NCBI GenBank assembly: GCA_951804985.1
Contig: OX638130.1
Coordinates: 118,309,593 to 118,373,592 of the forward strand
Origin: Dryomyza anilis
Lineage: Eukaryota > Arthropoda > Insecta > Diptera > Dryomyzidae
Direction: 5' to 3'
DNA length: 64,000 nucleotides
Under the pieces are notes generated by a model. It saw only the letters and a list, made by a program, of their open reading frames with translations, ran no database searches and had not been told where the DNA came from. Numbering within the stretch: position 1 is the stretch's first letter; every line of letters begins with the position of its first letter. This document shows, piece after piece, positions 38,301-50,300 of this stretch. Position numbers and translations under genes: made by a program.

Positions 38301-41300
38301 ACGGTCCTCTCTGAAAAGTGGAACAATTATATTCCGTAGCAGGACACAAGTCTGCCCAAGTGCATTGAATTTTTTAAACGGTGCTGTATATATTTCACTA
38401 CCGACTTACATCCTAAGTAGCAATTTCTACCAGTATCCTATCAGTATCCAGCCAGTTTTATTAGTCACATGTCGAGTAACTCGCATGCGATGTCACGCAC
38501 CTTTCGACCAGAGACTAGCCAGTCAAACACTTCGATTTCTGGGCATTTATCTACCGAAAACTGACCAGTTCTTGACTAGTTTTACTTGCAGGGATCTACT
38601 CCTCAAATCTCGACTTTTACTTTGACTAATGGCGGGGATATACTCTTCAAATCCTTGCCAGTAACGAACAAGGTTTCGACTAGGTTAGGTTAGGGTGGCG
38701 GCGGATGCCTCACATAAACCAACTTGGTCCATAGTGTTTTTTGATTGACTGAAGGAGGGGGGAGTAGCCGCGGTAGCTCAGTGGTTAGTGCGTTGGACTG
38801 CGAGCCGAAAGGTCCCCGGTTCAAGCCTGGACTGGGGCTAACAACATCTTTTCATAGAAAAATTTTTCTATACCGCGCTACCTCTCGTCAGTAAATGGCA
38901 AACCTACGAGAGTAAAACCATTGCCTATGAAAAAGCTCTCACCCGCCGTTCGGATTCGGCAATAAACTGTAGGTCCCACCACTTTGAGTACAAATATAAC
39001 ACGCACAGCTCAAAATGGTGAGAGAGCTCGGCCGAAGTTCTATACAGGACTGTAGCGCCAAACTATTATTATTATTATTAAGGAGGGGGGAAAAACCCCT
39101 CTGTGCATCGCACTGAGTACACCTAGGCCATAAAGTAGGCGCGTTGTGACCCCTCGGATTATGAGTCGTCTGTAATGTGTTGTAGCTGTTATGCTACTCA
39201 GTGGAGTTTAGAAATTCCGTGGATTTGACAAATTTTCTTAGTACTTTCCAGTCCAAGTTTCCCAGTTGTTTCAATGATGAAATAAGCGGAGCTCCAAAGT
39301 GGATGAATCTAAGTCTAGCTAATGCCGGGCAGTGACACAAGTAGTGTTCAAGCGTCTCTGTCTCTTCCTCACAGGCCTTGCAGAAGTAAGAGTCGACTCT
39401 TCCCAATTTGAAAGCTCATAATGGCCCGTGAGGATGCCTGTGTATTGTTTTAACACCTTTTTATTTAGCGTTAGAATTTAGTTTGTTTTGGATTTGTTCG
39501 GAGGGCCCCATAGCCATTTAAATGCTTGGCCCACGCTCGATTCTTCCCATGATTTTTTGTGAAGTCGATAAGCCCATGAGCTCATCTCGTTTTTTAGAAC
39601 TTGGAGTGTTACCACTACTCTCTGTTTATGTGAAAATAAAAAATAGTTCATTATGATTTTTGTCGAGATCACATGTTCCCGTTTTCAATGCGAAGTTTTT
39701 TCATTTACCCAGGTTTCGACTAGTTTTCACTGCCAGTATTTGAGCTGCCTATTAAATTGTCGCTTGAGACACTGTCTACATCACCTATATTTATTCTAAG
39801 ATGAAATATAATATGCATATTTGGCAGAAGATTCCTAATATTCTTTGGAGTACTAGACCGAATTAAACAACTTGCGATATATATGATAGGGATAAAAATA
39901 TCTTCTACATTTACTGATACTCTTGAGCACCGACGAACCGTAAGGTGTGAGTCTCATTAAAGCATGACTGGATTACCAAGTCAGGCATTACAACGGAAAT
40001 TGTTCCAGGAAAAACATGGCCCGTTTCCACCAGATATTTTTGTATTCGGCCATCAAACTGGGCACCTTTTCGAAGATCACTCGGTTCTCAAATACAAGCC
40101 GGCATTAACAGGCTTATTTGTTTTTCATATATAAATAGAACAATTTTCCTGCATCGTTTTCCCAAAATTTCTGATAATGGTAAATTCAAGACAAACACGC
40201 ACCAAGACTAATCCATCTTTTCACTCAACCTTTCAACTTGGGAAACAATGTCTCGGGGAAGAAATGTCTTTAGGAGTATTGTCGAGAAGACTTTTTCGGG
40301 GAAGAATTGGCCTTATGTAAAATAAACATACAACAATCAGGTAAGTCAAATTTGTCAAAATTGTGATGCAGATAAATAGAACTATCGCAAAAACGAAGTA
40401 AGTTCCATTTTTTAAATTTAATTTTCTCGATTTATTTTGAACTATTTTACTTGAACTCACTGTCTTTATTAATTAAGTTGACTTATTTACTCAAGGCAAC
40501 TGAAACTTAAGGTAATTCACTCCAATTTGTCAGAGATTTATAATAAATTAGTCAGTGAATAGAGGAAAACCACGGAATAATAAAGAAAGTAAAGGAATTA
40601 CATATTTAATATTGCATGAATTGAAGAGGGTAATATTAGTTGAAATATGGGATAAGTATTAAGTGTGAAAATGTAAATTTTTAAAAAGAATTTTGTTTGC
40701 TATTTTTTTTTTATTATAACACAACACATCAAAGGATTAAAAAGCATTTTCAAATATTAATGACATCCATAAAAGTCTTATATGATATGCTGCGCACGAC
40801 GTTGTCGCATTTTCTTGTGATTATGCGTCAGAAACGCGCTGCTACCGGAAACTCGATACTGCCGAAGGCGGAAAAATTCCAATTTTAAACGCGAACCGTA
40901 CGAGTCACATCCATTACAACTGCGATTACATTTGGGACAGTAGCTTGAATTACACAGCGCAAAGCGACAATGCTGGTGCCCTTTGGCTTTGGGATTTTTT
41001 CATGGGTTAGCATGTGTAAAAGACAGACAAACCGATAGACATATAGTAGGATAGATGAAAGTACGCAAGAACGTAGAAAGGAACGGACGTTAGTAGTATC
41101 TAGTTCTACTAACGTCCCATCGTGCATTAAATCAACGCGACGCGCAAAAAACGAACGACAACACTGCGGCAAAACGTTGCCTTTGTCATTCCCGCGGGTT
41201 TGACTTTTCGAATACTTGGAATTCCGGTGCCCACAACCCCAACGCCAACCACTCAAACTTTCAACTTTCAAATGGGGCCAATCGAGCGCACAATGATGAC

Positions 41301-44300
41301 GAGTTCATTCGATATGGCTTAAAGAGGAAAAATATTTTGTATTTTTTTGTGTTATGTGGCATTGTTATTGAACTGACGTAGTAGTGACGAAGTGACTGAC
41401 AAACGATGTGAGTGACTCAGTCTAACTCAGTGACTGACTGACTGACTGGCTCAGTCATTGCCAACACTTCAAGAGCAACGTCTAAATTCAGGACGTAGGA
41501 TTGATTTATATTTCGTTTTATTGTGTTTGGTTTTCTTACTACTTATTTCTACTTTTTTTGCAAGTTCACGCAGAGTGAAATTTGGCACAAGTTTTTCTTT
41601 CGTTTTGTACGCTGTCAGCAACAGAATTCTCACAATAGAGTGAAATCCGTACACAAGAAGGAAAAAATATATATAGAAACCCTAATGAAAAAGTAAAACC
41701 CCCAATGAATCGACATAAAAACTAAAATGAAAACAAAGCACGAAGTGCAAATGCTCGTGACTTTGCGTATTACGTTTCGATTATGGACGGTGGGTGGATG
41801 GTAGGTAGGTGCTTTAAGAACTTTGAATCCGGTGAGATGTACGATGAGTTGCGTTGAGTCGGTAGGTCGTTGTAACGGTTGCCCTTGCAGTGGACTTCCT
41901 GCGGCGTTGGGATCGGCCCCAAATTTGGCGCGCAATTTCATTGTGCAAATGAAGTTCGAGTCGACTCAACTCAGCTCGTCTCGACTGGCACAGTCGGAAT
42001 TTATGTGGGCAATTGCACGTGGCCATCCAGCATTTAGCGCCCTGACTATGATTTGCTCTGCATCACTTTCGTACGTAAACTTTTTGCAATTTTATGCTAA
42101 ACTCAAACAGCGTAGAGTTTTTCCTTTTCTTTTTTTTTTTTTTTGGAACTCTTTAAATAGAGTGTGAAACCTTTGAACTATAAGATGATGCTCTTAAAAA
42201 ATTGCATACATTTTGTTAACTCTGTTGGCAGCTCATAATGGTTTTTAAATGTTTAATTTATTGGGTATTATGTAGCTCTCGAAATCGAAGTTGGCAATGT
42301 GAACATTAAACATACGGAAAAAAATTTGCACCATATTGTCACATAACTGAAAAATATGGATATTGTCAGAAGTTTATGTAAAAATATATCGTTCACATGA
42401 TAGGAAGTGAAGGAAGAAAGAAGTTAAAATAAAAGTAGCCTCTTTTGTTCGTTGTAAGAAAAATAAAGGCATTTTTGGATTAGTATTTTTTTCTCGGTTA
42501 GTTTAAAAAGTGTCTAGTTCTAGAAGTATAGTCTTTGCTTTACTAAAGGTCTGTAGTAAATTTAATTTTTATTAATTCTCACTAGCAAAAAAATACCATT
42601 CGTTGATTTTCAATACTTTTACAGAACTTGAGAACGACCAATAAACATTCACATCCAGTAATCTAATTCTCTAGACTGAATGAATGTGTTCGCATTTGTT
42701 TCACCTGAAGTTAAACTGACCAGAAACACATATTTCGTTGCTTAAAAATTTTGTTTTACAAAGGTCGATTTAAAAATTATACATAATATATACAAGACCA
42801 TGACCCAATAATGTTCAGATGATCAGATTACTATTATGACCTTAGCAGAGACCTTCTACTAGAGACGGAACGTCAAATTTATTTTTTTTTTAAATAAGTT
42901 CTCACATGAATTCGAGAATTCGAAAAGCGTCTAATCTTTGCGAAGGCTAAAAACTAAACTTTACAGTGAACTTTATAGTGAAGCAACTTAAGTATCAGAA
43001 TTCGGGCATAATCGAAAATGTGTGTAAAGAACACCACGGATGGGAAACTCAATATAAAATAATTATAACTCTTTGTGTTATATATTCCCACTTCTAAAGC
43101 TAATCGGCGAAACACTAGACCTTACAGGGCAAGTCAAGTACTTCGGTGTAAGGTGCTGGATTCTAAACTTAATTGGAAAGAGCTGTGTCACAAAAGACAT
43201 AAAGTTTGGGAAAACTGCAGAAGATGCATTGGCCCTTCGACCATATATAACCTACTGGATTTTAACAAGCTTTGTACGACCAATTCTCACATAAGCGCCA
43301 TAGTGCGTAATTCGCACATTTGGGCAGGAGCTTCAAAATTCTCCTCCAAAACAAACATCCACCGATACTACTCCATCTTTCGTCCTTCCCTTCTTAAATC
43401 TAACATCCCATCTTATGATCAGCACTGTTTATTGCATGTATCCCTATACATGCAATGAACAGTGTTGATCATAAGATGGGATGTTAGATTTAAGGGATCC
43501 CATGAGCTCATGGCATCCCATAAAAAAATCAAACCACTCGAGAAGATGTAAAGGACGTGTTGTCTTTTCAATTCATATTCGATGTCTACCACTTCGACCA
43601 AAGCCATTGAGTCTATTTTAAACATACGTTCAATATAATTTCAAGTTTTATAAGCGGGACGACTTAACATTTTCGGGGGATGGCTCAATTACGAGACATT
43701 TACCAAGCACTAGCCCGTCATTAACTTCATAAAAAACACGGTTTCTTCAGGAATTCGAATTACGACCGCATCCCGCACGCAACCAAGCATACTGCCCCAA
43801 AGTTCGTCTTACCGACTAGGTAGGAATGGAACAAGCAACCGGGGATCCACTTCTACACAGATGCATCAAAAATTACCGGGCGCACTGGAGCAGGATTCTT
43901 TTGTGAAGCATTATCTGTGAAAAAAAACTTACGCCTTCATGATCACAATACCATCTTTCAGTCGGAAGTAGTGGCTATTACAGAGGGTCGACTAAATTTA
44001 TACAAAGCACTTCGTTGGTAGAGAAGTATATCAAAATGTTCTCAGACAACCAAGCTGCCATCTGAGCAATATCCATGGACGAGTTGAAATCCGGGGTGGT
44101 TCTACAATGCAAAGAGGCCCTTGCTGATCTCTTACTTGTTAACACTGTGGATGTCATATGGGTTCCTGGACACTGTAACATATAGGGAAATGAGACTGCC
44201 GATGAATTGGTAAGAAATGGTTCAGACATGGACACAATTTTAGTCATCACTGGCAGACTTTTCCAATTCCTGAAAAATGAGCTAAGCTCATGGGATTATC

Positions 44301-47300
44301 AACTAGACAACACATCATGGGATGAATCTAGTGCGAATCTAGTGCAAAAAATAAAAAATCTAACCAGTAAGAAGGAGTGAATTGTTTTTCACAGGCATCC
44401 TCATAGCGGGCAATATCTAGCTAAGGTGTCATATTTTCAAAGAGTAGACTCTCATATCTGCAGGCCATGTGAGGAAGAGACAAAGACGCTTGAACACTAC
44501 TTTTGTCACTTCCCGGCTTTCGGCAGACTAAGAATAATCCACCTGGGAGCTGCCCTTATTTCATCACTGAAACAACTGGAAAGCTTGGACCGGAACGAAC
44601 TACGAAACTTCTTTACAGCGACGAAATTTCTAACACACTTTTAAGTAGCCAAACATTAGCTACAACATATTGTAACCGAATCATGATCTGAGGGATCACA
44701 ACGGACCTACTTTATGGTCTATGTATACTCTACACAGAGTGGTTCTACTTCCGATTTTCAATCAATCAAACAAATAGTGGATGAGAACAGTTTAAAATAA
44801 CGATTTTTTTCAATAAAAATTCAAAATGCTCAAATCTTTGAAATAACAGTGGATTTGGAATATTAAATATGTGAAACTCAAAATCTGAAAAGAAAATTCT
44901 ATTTCATTAACGATAACGTATAAAAAAAGACTCATAAAGTTACGTTACTATAAAACGTGTAAATATACCAATTTTTCATGTACCTTGAGTAACCAAATTA
45001 AATAATTTGAAAGAAATACAGATACAAAATATTATTTTATGTTTTTTCAGACAATCTTTTTTAATATTTCTAAAGCTAAAAAAAAAGGCATTGAGATTAA
45101 AATAAGGAACACATTTTGATTTTTGTATAAGGGTGTTCAATTGTCTCTTACGTAACCAACAAGATGTATTTATTATCATATCAAATTAACATTTTTTTTT
45201 AAAGATTTGAATCCTCTGTTTCCAAAGTAAAATTTCTTCGGCATTTTCAAAAATGTAAACATCGATTTCCTAGTAATTCTAGAACATTTTTGGCAGCTAA
45301 TTGAAATCTGGGACGTTTGGAACTTTGAGTACCAAAAGTGTGAAAAATATGAATTAAAAAAAAATATTCACAAAAAAGGACAAAAAAAAAACCTTTAAAA
45401 ACATCTGGAATAATGATTTACTTCGTAATAATGATTTTTAATATTGTCAGATATAAAAATATTTTTAGCAAAAAATCGTAGTGCAAATTTTCATACAGAA
45501 CGTCCGGAATTATTCTGTGATTTATTACGAAATAACTATAAACTTTAGAAAAAAAGTGTCTATAAACAGAAATAAAGTAAATTGTATCAGCTATGTTCAG
45601 AGATAATTAAAAAATATTGTACGTCAAAAATATTTTTAGAACAATAATAGTAGTGATAATTTCTATACGGAACTTTTTGTCCCGTCCGGATTTTGCCTGT
45701 GATTTATTATGAAAAAACTATAAACTTTGGAAACAATGTATAAATATACAACTAAAACGCATGATTTTAGCTATTTTATAAAATAATTAAAAAAATAATT
45801 ATAACGCTAAATTTGCTGACTTTTTCGAATTTCCATATGAACCTCGACATGCACTTCCGTTTTTGTCCCTTCCAGAACGATATCTTTTGATCTACCGTAT
45901 AGAATTCTCTAATTTTTTTGCCGATATTTAAATTCTACTAAATTCATTAAATTTATTAATTTTTCTTCGAGTTATTAAAGTTTTAGGCGTACTTATATCC
46001 CGTCCGAAATCCTACGAAATGCCCATTTGTATAAAAACTGTATAAATCAACATTTAAATTTTTGGAAATTTTATCGTAATCATTTGGTAGACCCTGAGAT
46101 AATTGAGTTTTATATAATTTACGAATGGATCATTTTTCAGTTATGCCTTATAACTGAAAATCGGGCGCAAAATTGGGGATTGGGTATTTTATATATTTAT
46201 GAACATCTTTTAATATAAATTCATATTTTAATTTTTTTTTATTAGTTTTTATTGCCCAAAACTGTAATATTACTACTGTAGTAAAACGCATTTTATTTGA
46301 TATTTCCATTGATATTTCCAGAAACTAGAAAAGTAAAACATGTGTTTAACAAGTAGGTATTGTTTTGGTTCCAAAAAGGTTGCTACGATTAGGTGTTACA
46401 ATGTTTTAAAATATGCCTTTGAAGCCTATTTATGTTTTGCTTATATTATTAGTTGTATATTTTTGATTGTTAATATGAAAAAAAGTATTTGTGACCTTTT
46501 TAGTGTTTTTTTTTGCATAGAAATCAACACACTTGTCTTTCAATATTAAAGTCTTTCACATGTTCTAACGTTTTCTACACTTTTTTCTGATTATTTTCCG
46601 ACTTCTTTTTCCTATATATATTTTTTTGCAATTTGTTTTGTTGTTCTTTGACAACCCCTAGTGTTGCTGCAAACAATTTTATGGCACAAATATTTCAGAT
46701 GTGTGCGAGTGTGGAATTTTATTACAACACATCGCACATTTCACTTTCTTCGAAACGTTTAATAAGACTTTCCGCCTCGTCAGCGACGTTTCACTTGTGT
46801 CGATTTTAACACTTTCACAACCCCTAACAAATGATTTTTCTGAGAGGTTTTTTTTTCCCCGCTTGAGAATCTTTTTCTTTTTGTTGAGGACAGCATTGTA
46901 TGAGGTTAACTGGACTTGAATTCATTACCTCGTTGTGTATAGCAAAAGGAGGTTGGGTTGATAAGGGATATAGAAAAATGGTATGACACATGTTTGTGTG
47001 TGTGTCACGGAAAACGGAAATAAGCTTCAGATTTCTGTGTAGTTCCTTTTTTTTATAGGCAACATAATAAAATATACCAAAGTAAAACAAAACAAAGCTG
47101 GAAAAAGGCTTATAAAAAGCTTATATATGGGCTACACGTGTTTCTCAGTTTCAGCCCTTTTGTGTATTTAACGGCAGGTGCGTTTAGCAGGCAAAACATA
47201 TAATCTGTGTTTTACACGTTTTCGTATCCCCCCCCCTCTTTAGATTCCCCCCATTGCGCTTTAATGGAATTCGATTATTTCTTGTTCAGTGCTGTTTCGT

Positions 47301-50300
47301 TCTGCCCCATATGTCATACAGTTATAGGCTGTTTTTTTTGTACTACTTCTGAATTCAATTTCATCGTCGATTTTACTGCAAATAACGTTCTATATTAAAC
47401 GTGCTCAACAAATCGGCTAACACTAAATGTGCCTTCAATACTCTGGCCGCCGGATTGACAGTTTAATGATTGGCCCAATTCGTCCACGTCATTGAAGGAC
47501 TTCAGCGCACGGTCTGTCAGAATGAATGTCGTCGTGTGGTTTCAGGCCGCATTATATATGATTTTAATTGGCATAACATGCTGTTAGTTCATATTTTGGA
47601 CATGTTTTTGATGTTAACTAAAATTGCCAAAGTTTATTGGCGAAAATTGCTCATTGATGTGTAACAAAATGAGCTTTGGGATTTGTCGATTGAGCTACAC
47701 AACTCTTGCCAGTAATAATAATAATAACTGGTTGACTATGCAAAACGTATAATTATAGTGAAATAAAGTTTTAATTAGAAAACAATTTAATTAATGACTA
47801 GTTACTGTGTAATAGGGCCAAAGTTTCAAATTTCAATGACACACAATTTCAAAAAATTTAAAGGTAAATTTTGAATAAATTGTGAACTCTATTTTCACGT
47901 ACTTCTTAGATCTGATTTTTAGAAATCAATTTTATATGTATACTGCTCAAAATCAAACGATTTTATTACTCATGTACTTTTGGAATTCGTATAAAATGAA
48001 TTCAAATCAAAAAATAAAAACCGATGATGCTTCGATTGCAAAACTCTCGCTCTGTACTTTTTAAATAATTTTTCGATTCCAAAACTCTCACTCTTTGCTT
48101 TTATAATCCTTCCCGATTCCTAAACTCTCGCTTTTTGAATACTGCCTCAATACAATTGCTTTTGCTCTTTGCTTTTCTTTGCAAGAGAGCATATTTGACC
48201 AGTTCTACTCCTGTTTAAATTATTTTGTAAATTAGAGTTTGAATTCCGCTCAAATTCGAATGTATTTAAACAATAGATTAGTCGCTCTTATAAGTCACTC
48301 TAGGACTATTGAAAGATACTATGGAATACGCATAAAATGAATCCAAACGAAAAAATAATAAAGAATAATGCTTCGATTGCAAAACTCTCGTTCTGTGCTT
48401 TTTAAAAAAATTTTCGATTCCAAAACTCTCACTCTTTGCTTTTATAATCCTTCCCGATTCCTAAACTCTCGCTTTTTGAATACTGCCTCAATACAATTGC
48501 TTTTGCTCTTTGCATTTCTTTGATTACTTTCAGAGCAAAATGCATCCGAAGTAAATGCAAATGTTGCTTCCTCTTAAAACATCGCTCTGTGATGTTTTCA
48601 AACTTTTACTTCCGCTCGACAGCAAAGCAATAAGAAGTAAGAATTTGTGCTCTGCTTCCTTTACTAGAATCTTCTAGAATGCTTCCTAGAATAGAATCAA
48701 CATATAAAAAGCCATATTTATGAAAACTCAAGAAGTTGCAGGTGCCAGAAAACTGCGCTTGTCTAAAATATTTCGCTAGAAAAATAATTTTGAACTCTGA
48801 AAATCTTTGGAATTCAAATTACGATACTCTGAAATTCTAATAACATAAAGTAGAACATAACAAATTAGAGCAATATGTACTCGAAAAGCCCAAAGTTGCA
48901 AGAGAGCATATTTGACCAGTTCTACGCCTGTTCAAGTTATTTCGTAAATTAGTGTTTGAATTCTGTTCAAATTCGAATGTATTATAAACACTAGATTAAT
49001 TGCTCTTATAAGTCACTCTAGGACTATTATGGAATTCTATGGAATACGCCAAAAATGAATCCAAACGAAAAAATAAAAATGAATGATGCTTCGATTGCAA
49101 AACTCTAAATACTTTTTTGATTTCAAAACTCCCACTCTTTGCTTTTTAATCCTTCCCGATTCTTAAACACTCGCTTTTCGCATACTGCTTCGATACAAAT
49201 GCTTTTGCTCTTTGCATTTCTTTGATTACTTTCAGAGCATAATACCTCTGAAGTAAATACAAATGTTGCTGCCGTTCAAAACATCGCTCTGTAATATTTT
49301 TAAGCACGTTATTTCAACTATTTAAAAATCATTCGAAAAAATCATTTATACGCAAAATTCGCTAACTTTTTGGAATATCCATATGAACCTTGATATTTAC
49401 TTCCGTTTTTGTTCCGTCCGGAACGCCCATTATTTTAATTTTTTGCAGATATTTAGTTCTATTTAAATACTACATGAACAAAAAAAATGTTCCTTCGAGT
49501 TATTTACGTTTTAAGCATACGAATGTCCCGTCCGGAACCCCAGTAAATACTCATATGATAGTTGGTGCCAAAATTTTGGAAATCAGATGGTATGCCCATG
49601 GCTAATTTGTATCACAATTTTTAAAGGATCTCTAACATTTTAAGATGTTGTAAAAAGTAGAAGCAAAAATAATGGATCATCATGCCTTTGAATGAAATAT
49701 GCATATTGTGTAAATGTTAAGATCTCCGAAAAACAAAATTCCATATCACATACAATTTTTTTTTGACAATTTTTTTTTTTTACATATTAACCAACGCTCA
49801 GGGGATGCCCCTTATTCATGCAATGCACAGTGTTGATCGAAGAAAGGATTATAGGTTATTGGAAGGGAGGGAAGATTGAGTAGTGTCGGTGGATGTTTGT
49901 TTTGAACTTGCCAATATCATGTCGGGAAAAACAGACGCAGGGAGATTGTTCCACAAACGTATCGTGCGACTAAAGAACGAATTCTCTCTGTAATGCGTGG
50001 TTTTATTGGGAGCCGAGTGGACAACGAAGGGGTGGGCTTGGTTCGATGCCCGAGTAGAACGAGAGAACACACGATCTGGTGGGATCAGTTCATGTATTTC
50101 CCTAGAACACTTACCATAGTAATACCTATAAAACAGGCTTACACACCCGACGGTCCTTCGGTGCTCAAGAGAACCAATAGATGATGAAATATTATCATCC
50201 CCTATTAAATATATCGCACGTTGTTGTATTCGGTCCAGGAACTCCAAAGAGGATTTTGAAGCCCCTGCCCAAATGTGCGAGTTGTATTCCATCTTAGGCC

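Noticed and set aside
38764..38836. tRNA gene candidate
   Set aside because: A- and B-box-like segments are present, but the anticodon stem and acceptor do not fold well, and the sequence continues into a SINE body with a target duplication.
46027..46549. Small hydrophobic frames that resemble membrane peptides
   Set aside because: AT-rich sequence often gives Phe/Leu/Ile-rich frames by chance; no splice or conservation support.
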